A stretch of DNA of 64,000 bases from Streptomyces sp. NBC_00287. Lineage in GTDB: Bacteria; Actinomycetota; Actinomycetes; Streptomycetales; Streptomycetaceae. Below, in pieces: positions 1 through 8,989 of this stretch. The stretch is taken from NCBI RefSeq assembly GCF_036173105.1, contig NZ_CP108053.1, positions 6,572,001 through 6,636,000 on the forward strand, read 5' to 3'. The notes under the pieces were generated by a model that was given only the letters and a program-made list of their open reading frames with translations, was not told where the DNA came from and did no database searches. Position 1 is the stretch's first letter; the number at the start of each line of letters is the position of its first letter. The position numbers and the translations under genes were made by a program.

Positions 1-350
1 TGGCGATCACTCCGGCGCAGGTCGCCCGGGTCACCGAGCTGGTTTCGAAGGGTGACCTGAACGACAAGCTGGCCCGTCAGGTCATCGAGGGCGTCCTCGC
101 GGGCGAGGGCACCCCGGACGAGGTCGTCGACAAGCGCGGTCTGAAGGTCGTCTCCGACGAGGGCGCCCTGACCACCGCCGTCGAGGAGGCCATCGCCGGC
201 AACCCGGGCATCGCCGACAAGATCCGCGGCGGCAAGGTGGCCGCGGCCGGCGCCCTGGTGGGCGCGGTCATGAAGGCGACCCGGGGTCAGGCCGACGCGG
301 CCCGCGTCAAGGAGCTGATCCTGGAGAAGCTGGGCGTCAGCGAGGGCTGA
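1..350 (+). CDS. gatB: Asp/Glu-tRNA amidotransferase subunit B, 3' end
   Basis: Only the last 115 codons are inside the window (frame begins at base 3). The residues form the helical YqeY-like tail domain of GatB: an [13 protein letters not shown] opening, then [22 protein letters not shown], and a terminal [18 protein letters not shown]. GatB binds tRNA in the GatCAB complex, which amidates mischarged Glu-tRNA(Gln) and Asp-tRNA(Asn) in the cytoplasm. The usual partners gatC and gatA would lie upstream, outside the window. The reading ends at a TGA followed 12 nt later by a strong hairpin. The family assignment is firm from the C-terminal domain alone, but the catalytic cradle cannot be seen. 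Confidence 0.9.
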   Translation, partial: AITPAQVARVTELVSKGDLNDKLARQVIEGVLAGEGTPDEVVDKRGLKVVSDEGALTTAVEEAIAGNPGIADKIRGGKVAAAGALVGAVMKATRGQADAARVKELILEKLGVSEG

Positions 351-362
351 GCCGAGTCGCGT

Positions 363-393
363 ACGGCCCCGGAGGCAAGTCCTCCGGGGCCGT
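363..393. terminator. bidirectional terminator between gatB and the convergent methyltransferase
   Basis: Perfect 13-bp stem (ACGGCCCCGGAGG against its complement) with a 5-nt loop CAAGT, placed 12 nt after the gatB stop and 8 nt before the stop of the convergent gene. No T-run follows, which is normal for Streptomyces terminators. Confidence 0.8.
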
Positions 394-401
394 TGCGCTG
401 C

Positions 402-1214
402 TTACTTACGGCGTCCTACGAGTCGTACGAAGCCCAGTGCCCGGCCCTCGTCCGCCCGTACCGCCTCGCCGACCCGGCGGGCCATCGTGCGATGGAACTC
501 CTCCGGGCTCTCCTCGGCGATGACGTCGCACCACAGCAGCCAGTCCCGCCAGCCGTCCGGCTGCCAGTCGGCCGCCTCGACCTCGACGGCTCCGCCGCGC
601 GTCCACTGGCGTCGCCACCAGTCGGCGGAGTGGAAGCACCACCAGTCGGGCTCCCACCACTGCTCGAGATGCTCCGGCGGCTCGACGCCGTCCAGTTCCT
701 CCCGCAGTGCGGGCATGACGACGCCGATCCGCCCGCCCGGCTTCAGCAGCCGGGTCAGGGTGGGCAGATAGAGGTCGTTCGTGCCGAAGTACTGGTACGC
801 GTCGATACTCACGATCGCGTCGAAGCTGCCCTCGGCGAAGGGCAGATCATGCGCCTCGGTGTGCACGGGCAGCACCCGGTCGGCGAATCCGGCCTCGGCG
901 ATGCGCTGTGCGTTCTCGTAGGGTTTGACCCACAGGTCGGCCGCGGTGACCTGGGCGTCGTACTCCCTGGCCAGGAAGACTGAGGTCATGGCACGGCCGC
1001 AGCCCAGGTCGAGCACGCGGGCGCCGGGGCGCAGGGCGTCCAGGCCGAGGGCGGGCGCGAGCCACTCCAGCAGCCACAGGGCGTTCGGGCCCATCTGGTT
1101 CTCGATGACCCAGCGGATGTCGTAGGTGTTGCTGCGCGGGTAGCGGGTGTGGGTCAGCCGCTTGGCGAGGTCCTCATTCGAGGGCCCCGTCAGCGGCGGG
1201 GTGATGTCTGGCAT
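402..1214 (-). CDS. class I SAM-dependent methyltransferase
   Basis: 270 residues with a Rossmann-type methyltransferase core. Motif I reads VLDLGCGRAMTS (about residue 67), followed by an acidic strand end TAADLW, a motif-II-like FDAIVSIDAYQYF, and a motif-III-like LLKPGGRIGVVMPAL. The C-terminal third is unusually rich in Trp (QWWEPDWWCFHSADWW), probably part of the substrate pocket. The substrate is not evident; it resembles small-molecule methyltransferases of the Methyltransf_11/25 type. It is monocistronic and convergent with gatB, sharing the terminator between them. Confidence 0.75.
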   Translation of the reverse strand: MPDITPPLTGPSNEDLAKRLTHTRYPRSNTYDIRWVIENQMGPNALWLLEWLAPALGLDALRPGARVLDLGCGRAMTSVFLAREYDAQVTAADLWVKPYENAQRIAEAGFADRVLPVHTEAHDLPFAEGSFDAIVSIDAYQYFGTNDLYLPTLTRLLKPGGRIGVVMPALREELDGVEPPEHLEQWWEPDWWCFHSADWWRRQWTRGGAVEVEAADWQPDGWRDWLLWCDVIAEESPEEFHRTMARRVGEAVRADEGRALGFVRLVGRRK

Positions 1215-1402
1215 CGGTGAACGGGCTCCTTGAGTCCGGGGAAGCGGAAAGGGATACGTCGGAGCTCGGTCGGACGCTCAAACAATGCACCTGCTTCGGC
1301 CGGCGGCAAGGGGCCGCGAGAACGGCGGACCAAGGGACACTAGCAACCGTGCGTACGGCCCCGCACCTGGTTTCTCAGGGGGACGCGCTACGCTCGCCCG
1401 CC

Positions 1403-1705
1403 ATGAGTGGACGCCCCGATTCCGAGCACCCCGCGGACATAGCCGAGGCGCACGAGGTGCACGACGCGCGCCGGGCCCGCTGGACGGCGGCCACGGTCGG
1501 CGCACTGCTGACCCTGGCCGGCCTCGCCGCCTCGACGCTCCGCGCCACCGGCTCCGCCCCGGCGCTCGTCCCGGCCGCCTACGCCCTCGGCGCCGCCGTC
1601 TGCGGCCTCGCGGCCTTCCTCGGCTCCCGGGGCCGTACCCGGTGGGCGCTGTGGCTGCTGATCGTCGGGGTGACGGTGATGGCGTTCGGAGACCAGTTCG
1701 ACTGA
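1403..1705 (+). CDS. small membrane protein, 100 aa
   Basis: The ATG at 1403 starts MSGRPDSEHPADIAEAHEV, a polar N-terminus of about 30 residues. Three hydrophobic stretches follow (about residues 33-50, 55-72 and 80-96), so an integral membrane protein with three short spans is likely. A TACGCT hexamer at 1389-1394 ends 8 nt before the ATG, fitting a leaderless transcript; this is why I prefer 1403 to the in-frame start at 1217, whose extra residues look non-coding. No recognisable catalytic motif and no family I can name. Divergent from the methyltransferase. Confidence 0.6.
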   Translation: MSGRPDSEHPADIAEAHEVHDARRARWTAATVGALLTLAGLAASTLRATGSAPALVPAAYALGAAVCGLAAFLGSRGRTRWALWLLIVGVTVMAFGDQFD

Positions 1706-1898
1706 CGTGACAGTGTGGCCGTTACTGTCCTGTGATCTGGCTCGCACTCCTGTGAATAAACCCACGAACGCATTAAACGATCACTTTCACCTGCAAGAGT
1801 GGTCTTCGCATTGCTCATGCGTTCTTTGCGGGCTGTTCACCACATGAACGACTGTTCCCGGCTAAAGATCCATAAATCGCACCCCTGGGAGCAGGTTC

Positions 1899-4142
1899 GT
1901 GGCAGCCCTCGCACGCTGGTGTGTCCAGCGCCGCCTCGTCGCCGTACTGCTGTGGCTCCTTGCGCTCGGCGGGGTGAGCGCGGCCGCGGCCGTCGCGGGC
2001 TCGGCCTACTCGAACGACTACGAGGTCTCCGGCACCGACTCGGGCCGCGCCGTCCAGCTGCTCCAGGAGGGCTTCCCCGAGGTAGGCGGTGACAGCGACA
2101 CCGTCGTCTGGCACACCACGTCCGGCACCGTCCGTGCCGTCGCCGTCGAACAGACCATGACGCAGACCCTGGACGAGATCGCCGAGCTGCCCGGAGTGGC
2201 CGCCGTGGTCAGCCCGTACGGCGAGCAGGGCGCCGCGCAGATCAGCGAGGACGGTCGTACGGCATACGCCACGGTCACCTTCGGTGACCGGGCCGAGAAC
2301 CTCGACGCGTCCGAGGTGCAGGCCGTCGTCAGCGCGGCGCAGGACGCCGAGGGCGACGGGCTCCAGGTGGAGCTGGGCGGCAGCGCCATCGCGCTCACCG
2401 AGTCCAGTGGCGGGCATCTCGCCGAGGTGGTCGGAGTGGCCGTCGCCGCGCTCGTCCTCTTCCTCGCCTTCGGCTCGCTCGCCGCCTCCCTGCTGCCCAT
2501 CGCCACCGCCCTGGTCAGCGTCGGCACCGCCTACGCCGGGACCGTGCTGCTCGGGCACGCCATGACCGTCGCCGACTTCGCGCCCATGCTCGGCATGCTG
2601 ATCGGGCTCGGCGTCGGCATCGACTACGCGCTGTTCATAGTGACCCGGCACCGGCGCGGCCTGAAGCGCGGGCTGCCCGTCGCCGAGTCCATCACCAACG
2701 CCGTCGCGACCACCGGACGGGCGGTCGTGTTCGCGGGCGCCACCGTTTGCATCGCCCTGCTGGGCATGCTGATCCTGCGGCTGAACTTCCTCAACGGCGT
2801 CGCCATCGCGGCCTCGCTGACCGTGGTGCTCACCGTCGCGGCCTCGGTGACTCTGCTGCCCGCCCTGCTCTCCTTCATCGGCATGCGCGCCCTGAGCCGC
2901 CGTGAGCGGCGCAGGCTGGTCGAGCACGGACCCGAACCCGAGCTGCCGACCGGGCTCGCCGCCCGCTGGTCGGCGTTCGTCGAGCGCCACCCCAAGTTGC
3001 TCGGCGCCCTCGCCCTGGTCGTCATCACGATCCTCGCGCTGCCCACGCTCTCCCTGCGCCTGGGCACCTCCGACCAGGGCAACAACCCCGAGACCGCCAC
3101 CACCCGCCAGGCCTACGACCTCCTCGCCGAGGGCTTCGGACCCGGCGTCAACGGCCCGCTGACCCTGGTGACGCACGTCGACGGCGGCGACGACAAGCTC
3201 GCCCTGGACAACCTCGACGCCACCCTCCGCTCCACCGAGGGCGTCGCCTCCGTGACCCCGGTGACCTTCAACTCGGCGGGCGACACCGCGTACCTCACAC
3301 TCGTCCCCGAGTCCTCGCCGCAGTCCCACAGGACCAGCGACCTCGTGGAGCGGCTGCGCTCCGAGGTGCTGCCCCGCGCCGAGACGGGCACCTCCCTCGA
3401 TGTGCACGTCGGCGGGGTGACGGCCGGCTACGACGACTTCGCCGACGTCATCGTCGGCAAGCTGCCGCTGTTCGTGGGCGTCGTCGTGGGCCTCGGCTGT
3501 CTGCTGCTCCTGCTCGCCTTCCGGTCCATCGGCATCCCGCTGAAGGCCGCCGCGATGAACATCGCCGCCGTGGCCGCGTCCTTCGGCATCGTCGTCGCCG
3601 TCTTCCAGTGGGGCTGGGGGAGCGAGCTGCTGGGCCTCGGCAGTGCCGGGCCGATCGAGCCCTTCCTTCCCGTGATCATGGTGTCCGTGCTCTTCGGGCT
3701 CTCCATGGACTATCAGGTGTTCCTGGTCAGCCGGATGTACGAGGAGTGGCTGGAGACCGGCGACAACCGGCGGGCCGTCCGGATCGGCCTCGCCGAGACC
3801 AGCCGGGTGATCAACTCCGCCGCGGTCATCATGATCTCGGTCTTCCTCGCCTTCGTGCTCAGCGGCGACCGGGTGATCGCCATGTTCGGCATCGCCCTCG
3901 CCGCCGCCGTCGCCCTGGACGCCTTCGTCCTGCGTACGCTGCTGGTGCCCGCGCTGATGCATCTGCTCGGCGGCGCCAACTGGTGGCTGCCGCGCTGGCT
4001 TGACGCCCGGCTGCCGCGGATCAGCATCGAGGCGCCCGAGTCCCGCGCCGCCCATGAGAGGCTGGCCGCTGCGACGGACGCCGAGGTGGCGGACGTACTG
4101 GCGAAGGAGCAACGGCAGGATGTACGCGATATCGCTGGGTGA
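1899..4142 (+). CDS. MMPL/RND-type membrane transporter
   Basis: 747-residue protein starting at GTG 1899. Typical actinobacterial MMPL layout: TM1 near the N-terminus (VAVLLWLLALGG), a large extracytoplasmic domain, a TM2-6 block containing the hallmark GLGVGIDYALFIVTRHR (about residue 235-255), a second external domain, and a TM8-12 block with the matching LFGLSMDYQVFLVSRMYEEW (about residue 595-615). The two buried Asp-Tyr pairs in these repeats are the proton-relay positions of the family. Members export lipids or small hydrophobic molecules using the proton gradient; the substrate here cannot be inferred. The stop overlaps the next gene by 23 bp, so the two are probably co-translated. 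Confidence 0.88.
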   Translation: MAALARWCVQRRLVAVLLWLLALGGVSAAAAVAGSAYSNDYEVSGTDSGRAVQLLQEGFPEVGGDSDTVVWHTTSGTVRAVAVEQTMTQTLDEIAELPGVAAVVSPYGEQGAAQISEDGRTAYATVTFGDRAENLDASEVQAVVSAAQDAEGDGLQVELGGSAIALTESSGGHLAEVVGVAVAALVLFLAFGSLAASLLPIATALVSVGTAYAGTVLLGHAMTVADFAPMLGMLIGLGVGIDYALFIVTRHRRGLKRGLPVAESITNAVATTGRAVVFAGATVCIALLGMLILRLNFLNGVAIAASLTVVLTVAASVTLLPALLSFIGMRALSRRERRRLVEHGPEPELPTGLAARWSAFVERHPKLLGALALVVITILALPTLSLRLGTSDQGNNPETATTRQAYDLLAEGFGPGVNGPLTLVTHVDGGDDKLALDNLDATLRSTEGVASVTPVTFNSAGDTAYLTLVPESSPQSHRTSDLVERLRSEVLPRAETGTSLDVHVGGVTAGYDDFADVIVGKLPLFVGVVVGLGCLLLLLAFRSIGIPLKAAAMNIAAVAASFGIVVAVFQWGWGSELLGLGSAGPIEPFLPVIMVSVLFGLSMDYQVFLVSRMYEEWLETGDNRRAVRIGLAETSRVINSAAVIMISVFLAFVLSGDRVIAMFGIALAAAVALDAFVLRTLLVPALMHLLGGANWWLPRWLDARLPRISIEAPESRAAHERLAAATDAEVADVLAKEQRQDVRDIAG

Positions 4143-4695
4143 CGACGGCGCCGAACTGCGGCCCCTGGAGCCCTGGCACGCCGAGGAGTTCCTCGCGCAC
4201 CTGGAGCGGGGCCGGGAGTTCATCAACCAGTACGTCCCGTTCGCCTCGAAGGCCAAGGACACCGCCGGTGCCCGCGAAGTCCTCCAGCGCTATGCCGACA
4301 TGCGCGCCGCCGACACCGGGTCCCTGCACGGCCTGTGGCTGGACGGGAAGCTCGTCGGCGGGGTGCTCTTCCTGAACTTCGACGCGGAGAGCCGCAACTG
4401 CGAGGTCGGGTGCTGGCTGGAACCGGCCGGGACCGGACGCGGGCTCGTCACGCGCGCGATGCGGGTGCTGCTCGACTTCGCGTTCGGTGAGCGCGGTATG
4501 CACCGCGTGGAGTGGCACGCGGCGGCGGCCAACGAACCCAGCATCAATGTGGCGCGGCGGCTCGGCATGTCCCGGGAGGCCGTGCTGCGGGAGAACTACC
4601 CTCATCGGGGCGTACGCCACGACACCGAGGTGTGGGCGATCCTCGCCCCCGAGTGGCACGACGCACGCGCGCGTACCGCTCACAAGGATCATTAA
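4120..4695 (+). CDS. RimL-like GNAT N-acetyltransferase
   Basis: 191 residues starting at ATG 4120, inside the 3' end of the MMPL gene; an earlier in-frame start at 4000 is rejected because its added residues are an out-of-frame reading of the transporter. The GNAT fold is visible: LRPLEPWHAEEF at the N-terminus, a beta4 strand NCEVGCWLEP, the acetyl-CoA loop GTGRGLVTRAMRVLLDFAF, HRVEWHAAAANEPSINVARRLG and a final strand on EVWAIL. This combination is that of ribosomal-protein-serine acetyltransferases (RimL family), although many such enzymes modify other amines. The overlap with the MMPL gene implies an operon. Confidence 0.8.
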   Translation: MYAISLGDDGAELRPLEPWHAEEFLAHLERGREFINQYVPFASKAKDTAGAREVLQRYADMRAADTGSLHGLWLDGKLVGGVLFLNFDAESRNCEVGCWLEPAGTGRGLVTRAMRVLLDFAFGERGMHRVEWHAAAANEPSINVARRLGMSREAVLRENYPHRGVRHDTEVWAILAPEWHDARARTAHKDH

Positions 4696-4730
4696 GAAAC
4701 CTCTCAGACAGCCCCCCTACGGTGCGAGAC

Positions 4731-5261
4731 ATGGGAACGAAGACAGTGGACGTGACGAAGACAGCCGAGGAGCCGGAGGCCGTCGAGGCCACCGAGCCCG
4801 ACGACGAAGTGACGGATGAGGTGACGGAGGCCGAGGCCGCCGCCCCGGAGACCACGGACGAGGGCCCCTCCTTCATCGGCCAGGGCGCCGCCGCGGTCGT
4901 CTCCGCGGCGCTCGGCCTGGTGTCGCTGACGGGTGGCTGGATCGGTACGGTCGCCGCCGCCCGCGAGACCCTCGTCGGCCAGCTGGAGACCTCGTCGAGC
5001 GCGAGCGTGGCCCAGCAGGTCAAGGAGGTCTACGGCGACGCCTGGCAGACCACCGCCCTGTGGGCGGGCCTGTTCGCGCTCATCGCCCTGATCGCCGGCG
5101 TCGTGGTGCTGGCCCGGCCCGCGTTCGGCGTCCCCGGCAAGCCGCAGCCCGTGTGGATCAAGTCGGTCGCCTGGGGCGGCGTCGCGCTCGGTGTGATCGG
5201 CCTGCTGATGGCCGTACTGAAGTACACCGACGTCCTGCTCGGCCTGCCCTCCACCAGCTGA
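4731..5261 (+). CDS. acidic-N-terminus membrane protein, 176 aa
   Basis: Starts at ATG 4731, eight bases after a TACGGT hexamer (4718-4723), so transcription may begin at or next to the start codon. The first 45 residues are a strongly acidic, probably unstructured cytoplasmic tail (repeats of EEPEAVEATEPDDE type). Three hydrophobic segments follow, around residues 52-72, 105-125 and 145-168. No catalytic motif is seen and I do not recognise the family. It is followed by a large hairpin and looks monocistronic. Confidence 0.6.
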   Translation: MGTKTVDVTKTAEEPEAVEATEPDDEVTDEVTEAEAAAPETTDEGPSFIGQGAAAVVSAALGLVSLTGGWIGTVAAARETLVGQLETSSSASVAQQVKEVYGDAWQTTALWAGLFALIALIAGVVVLARPAFGVPGKPQPVWIKSVAWGGVALGVIGLLMAVLKYTDVLLGLPSTS

Positions 5262-5275
5262 GACACCGCAGGTCC

Positions 5276-5327
5276 TGAGGGGTCTTAGGGCATCCGTAAG
5301 CACCTTACGGAGCCCCTGAGGCCCCTC
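5276..5327. terminator. extended hairpin terminator
   Basis: Inner stem TCCGTAAG/CTTACGGA around CAC (5293-5311), continued by GGGC/GCCC and an outer imperfect GGGG...CCCC pairing. It closes the transcript of the upstream membrane-protein gene. Confidence 0.6.
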
Positions 5328-5449
5328 ACGCGCGTCTAAGGCCCCGCCTGCCGCCGAAGATGCGGAACTCTCCCGATGTGGCGGACCCCCCTGGGAAACG
5401 AGAGTTGAGGCATCGCAGAAAGCGAAGCCGAATCTCTCAAGGGGACATC

Positions 5450-5635
5450 ATGTTCGAGTACGAGCTCCACCACCTCCGCTCCGCCGAGCTCATCCGCGAG
5501 GCCCAGAACGACCGGCTGGTCCGCGAGATCATCCGTGGCCGCCGCGCCGCCCGCCGGGAAGCGGCCCGCCAAGACGGAGAGAGCGAGGTGCATACCTCCC
5601 GCCGCGGCCGGCTCCGCTCCGCCCGCACCGCGTGA
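5450..5635 (+). CDS. small basic helical protein, 61 aa
   Basis: ATG 5450 follows a Shine-Dalgarno AAGGGGA at 5439-5445. The peptide begins MFEYELHHLRSAELIREAQN and continues as one long Arg/Ala/Glu-rich helix (REIIRGRRAARREAARQ). Proteins with this opening recur in Streptomyces genomes, but I know no function. Its TGA overlaps the GTG at 5632 that could start the next gene (GTGA arrangement), and it lies directly in front of a large regulator, so the two may be cotranscribed. Confidence 0.65.
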   Translation: MFEYELHHLRSAELIREAQNDRLVREIIRGRRAARREAARQDGESEVHTSRRGRLRSARTA

Positions 5636-5718
5636 GCACCCAGGGACGGGGGGACCTGCTTGCCCTCCTCCCGAAAACCGGTGCCCCGCTGTCAGAGCCT
5701 CGTGCGATGCTCTGGCCC

Positions 5719-8700
5719 GTGGAAAACCAGTCCGTCAGCCCTGTGTTCGTCGGTCGCGCCGACGAGGTGCAGACCCTGGACGACGCGCTCGCCCGCGCTG
5801 AGGCGGGCGAGCCCCAGGCGCTGCTCCTCGGCGGCGAGGCCGGGGTCGGCAAGACCCGCCTCGTCGAGGAGTTCGCGGCCCGCGCATCCCGCGCGGGAGC
5901 CGTGATCGCGCTCGGCGGCTGTGTCGAGATCGGCGCCGACGGACTGCCCTTCGCCCCCTTCTCCACCGCCCTGCGCGCCCTGCGCCAGGAACTCCCCAGC
6001 GAACTCGCAGCCGCGGCCGCGGGCCAGGAGGAGGAACTCGCCCGACTGCTGCCCGAACTCGGCGAGACCGGCTCCAGGCGCTACGACGAGAACGGCATGG
6101 CCCGCCTCTTCGAACTCACCGCCCGCCTGCTGGAACGCGTCGCCGCCGACCGCACGGTCGTCCTCGCCCTGGAGGACCTGCACTGGGCCGACGCCTCCAC
6201 CCGCCACCTCCTCGCCTACCTCCTCCGCACCCTGCGCACCGGCCGCCTGGTCGTCCTCGCCACCTACCGCTCCGACGACATCCACCGCCGCCATCCGCTG
6301 CGCCCCCTGCTCGCCGAACTCGACCGGCTGCGCACCGTCCGCCGGATCGAACTCGCCCGCTTCAACCGTGCCGAGGTCGGCCGCCAGATCGCCGGGATCC
6401 TCGCCGCCGAACCCGACCCGGTCCAGGTCGACGAGATCTTCGAACGCTCCGATGGCAACGCCTTCTTCGTCGAGGAACTCGCCGTCGCCGCCCACGAGGG
6501 CTGCTGCACCGGGCTCACCGACTCCCTGCGCGATCTGCTCCTGGTGCGAGTGGAGGCGCTGCCCGAGACCGCCCAGCGGGTCGCCCGGATCGTCGCCGAG
6601 GGCGGCTCCACCGTGGAGTACCGGCTGCTCGCCGCCGTCGCCCGGCTCGCCGAGGACGATCTCATCGAGGCGCTGCGGGCCGCCGTGGGCGCCAGCATCC
6701 TCAGCGCCGCGCCCGGCGGTGACGGCTACCGCTTCCGGCACTCCCTGGTCCGCGAGGCCGTGAGCGACGATCTGCTGCCCGGCGAACGCTCCCGCCTCAA
6801 CCGCGCCTACGCCGAGGCCCTGGAGGCCGATCCGAGCCTCGTCCCCGCCGACGAACGCGTCATGCGCCTGGCCAGCTACTGGTACCACGCCCACGACCCC
6901 GCCAAGGCCCTGCCCGCCGTCCTGGACGCCTCCGTCACGGCCCGCTGCCGGCACGCCTACTCCGAACAACTGCGGCTCCTGGAACGCGCGATGGAGCTGT
7001 GGGACACCGCCCCCGAGGACGTACGAGCCACCCTGCGCCCCGTCGACTACACCGAGGTCTACCCGCCCTGCGGCTGCGACCCCGCCACCGCGCCCCTGCG
7101 CTATCTCGACCTGATGGCCGAGGCCGCCGTCGCCGGGCGGCTGTGCGGGGAGCGGGAACGCGCGCTGAAGATCACCAAGCGGGCGCTGCATCTGCTGGAC
7201 GACGAGGGCGACCCCCTGCGGGCCGCGTGGTTCTGGATCCAGCGCTCCCGGCTGGTCCAGGCGCAGGCCCGCGGCGACGGCTGGCAGGAGATCGCCACCG
7301 CCCAGGAACTGGTCCGCGGACTGCCGCCGTCCGAGGTGCACGCCGAGGTGCTGGCCACCGCGGCCGCCTGGGCCATGGTCCGGGCACCGGGCCCCGAGGC
7401 CATGACCGCCGCCGAGCGCGCCGTCGAGTACGCGCGCATGGTGGGCGCCACCGACATCGAACTGAACGCCCGCCTCACTCTCGGCGTGCTCCTCGTCGGC
7501 GCCGGGGACATCGAGACCGGGCTCGCCCTGATGCACGAGGTCCGGGAGCAGGCGCTGCCGCTCGGGCTGCCGTCCGTGCTGGGCCGCAGCCACATCAACC
7601 TGGCGTCCAGCCTCGAAGGCATCGGCCGCTCCGAGGAAGCGGTGGGCGTCCTGCGCGAGGGCCTACGACTCGCCCAGGACCGGGGCCTGAGGGACTCCGA
7701 GGCCTGGCTCTGGGCCAACCTCGGCGAGGCGCTGATCTCCCTGGGTCACTGGGAAGAGGGCACCGAGGCCGCGGTCACCGCCCAGCGCACGGGACAGGTC
7801 GCCAAGCCGCGCGGCTGCGCCGCCCACTGCCTGGCCCACGTCGCGCTGGCCCGAGGGCGGCTGGACGAGGCCGCCCGCTACCTGGCCGACGGCCGCGCCT
7901 CCTACGGCACCCACGACCCCATGCCGCAGAACAACCTGCCGCTGTCCAGGCTCGCAATAGCCATCGCCGCCGCCGAGGGCCGCATCCTCGACGCCCGAGC
8001 CGAACTCGCGAGCACCCTCGACACCGGCTTCCCGCCCGGCACCCAGCGCTACGCCTGGCCCCTGCTGCTGGCCGCCGCCACCGCCGAAGCCGACGCCCGG
8101 GACCTGCCCGGCGCGGGCGAGGGCAGGACCGAGACCCTGCAACACCTCTTCGGCGCGGTGAAGACCCTCACCACGGATGCGCCCATCTGGTACGCCTACG
8201 AGCAGTGGGTCCGCGCGGAACTCCACCGCGCCGAGGGCCACGCGCCCGTCGACCTCTGGTCAAAGGTTGTCACCGCCTTCGAACAACTCCAACGCCCCTA
8301 CGACCTCGCCCGCGTCCGCCACCGCCTGGCGGAGGCGCTCCTGACGGCGGGCGGCGAGAACGACCGAGCCTCCGCGGCGGAACTGCTCCGCCTCGCCCAC
8401 GCGGTCGCCTGCCATCTGGGGGCCCGCCCTCTGGCAGAGGAGGTCACGTCGCTGGCCCAGCGAGCCCGCCTCCCTCTGACTCCGGACGCACCCCGCGCAT
8501 CCGCCGACACCCTCGGCCTCACCAGCCGAGAACACGACGTCCTCCGCCTGGTCTCAGCGGGCCGTACCAACCGCCAGATAGCCGAGGAACTCTTCATCTC
8601 CCCGAAGACGGCCAGCGTCCATGTGTCCAACATCCTCGCCAAGCTGGGCGTCGCGGGGCGGGGGGAGGCTGCGGCGGTGGCGCATCGGATGGGCTTGTTC

Positions 8701-8736
8701 GCCCCCGACCCACTCCGCGCACCGACGGCGGGATGA
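5719..8736 (+). CDS. LAL-type AAA/LuxR transcriptional regulator
   Basis: About 1005 residues. The N-terminal FVGRADEVQTLDDAL introduces a STAND-type ATPase with Walker A GGEAGVGKTRLVEEF and Walker B VLALEDLHWAD. The middle is a long helical TPR-like region. The last 65 residues are a LuxR helix-turn-helix beginning LTSREHDVLRLVSAGRTNRQ and ending with KLGVAGRGEAAAVAHRMGLF. This is the large ATP-binding LuxR (MalT/LAL) architecture, usually activators of catabolic or secondary-metabolite genes. The start is uncertain: GTG 5719 gives VENQSVSPVFVGR, where family similarity begins, and sits 7 nt after GATGCT; ATG 5707 and GTG 5632 are in frame but add little that looks coding. Target genes are unknown. 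Confidence 0.85.
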   Translation: MENQSVSPVFVGRADEVQTLDDALARAEAGEPQALLLGGEAGVGKTRLVEEFAARASRAGAVIALGGCVEIGADGLPFAPFSTALRALRQELPSELAAAAAGQEEELARLLPELGETGSRRYDENGMARLFELTARLLERVAADRTVVLALEDLHWADASTRHLLAYLLRTLRTGRLVVLATYRSDDIHRRHPLRPLLAELDRLRTVRRIELARFNRAEVGRQIAGILAAEPDPVQVDEIFERSDGNAFFVEELAVAAHEGCCTGLTDSLRDLLLVRVEALPETAQRVARIVAEGGSTVEYRLLAAVARLAEDDLIEALRAAVGASILSAAPGGDGYRFRHSLVREAVSDDLLPGERSRLNRAYAEALEADPSLVPADERVMRLASYWYHAHDPAKALPAVLDASVTARCRHAYSEQLRLLERAMELWDTAPEDVRATLRPVDYTEVYPPCGCDPATAPLRYLDLMAEAAVAGRLCGERERALKITKRALHLLDDEGDPLRAAWFWIQRSRLVQAQARGDGWQEIATAQELVRGLPPSEVHAEVLATAAAWAMVRAPGPEAMTAAERAVEYARMVGATDIELNARLTLGVLLVGAGDIETGLALMHEVREQALPLGLPSVLGRSHINLASSLEGIGRSEEAVGVLREGLRLAQDRGLRDSEAWLWANLGEALISLGHWEEGTEAAVTAQRTGQVAKPRGCAAHCLAHVALARGRLDEAARYLADGRASYGTHDPMPQNNLPLSRLAIAIAAAEGRILDARAELASTLDTGFPPGTQRYAWPLLLAAATAEADARDLPGAGEGRTETLQHLFGAVKTLTTDAPIWYAYEQWVRAELHRAEGHAPVDLWSKVVTAFEQLQRPYDLARVRHRLAEALLTAGGENDRASAAELLRLAHAVACHLGARPLAEEVTSLAQRARLPLTPDAPRASADTLGLTSREHDVLRLVSAGRTNRQIAEELFISPKTASVHVSNILAKLGVAGRGEAAAVAHRMGLFAPDPLRAPTAG

Positions 8737-8785
8737 GGCGGCAGGCCGCGGCGTACGCTGTCAGGGACCGGCCAGGGAGGGCGTC

Positions 8786-8980
8786 ATGTTCAACATGTTC
8801 GAGGAACTGTTCGCACCCGGCCGCAAGCACACCCGCGATGAGCAGAACCGGCTGGAGCTCACCCGGGAAGACGTCGGGGACGGGGATCCCGGGCGCGGGC
8901 CGATAGATCTCGCGTCCGGGAAGGTCGTCGTGCGGATGCCGGTGGAGGAACCAGAAGTCGCTGAAGGCGACGGGGACTGA
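8786..8980 (+). CDS. DUF6191-type small protein, 64 aa
   Basis: ATG 8786 preceded by GGAGG at 8776-8780. The sequence opens MFNMFEELFAPGRKHTRDEQ and continues NRLELTREDVGDGDP, the pattern I associate with the DUF6191 family of short Streptomyces proteins. It is hydrophilic apart from the first helix. Function unknown. It ends 9 bp before the stop of the convergent sugar dehydrogenase gene. Confidence 0.7.
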   Translation: MFNMFEELFAPGRKHTRDEQNRLELTREDVGDGDPGRGPIDLASGKVVVRMPVEEPEVAEGDGD

Positions 8981-8989
8981 GTCTCCGCC

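Noticed and set aside
1815-4262. 815-codon open frame antisense to the MMPL gene
   Set aside because: Composition is Gly/Asp/His/Arg-rich without any motif; it mirrors the third-position G+C bias of the real gene on the other strand.
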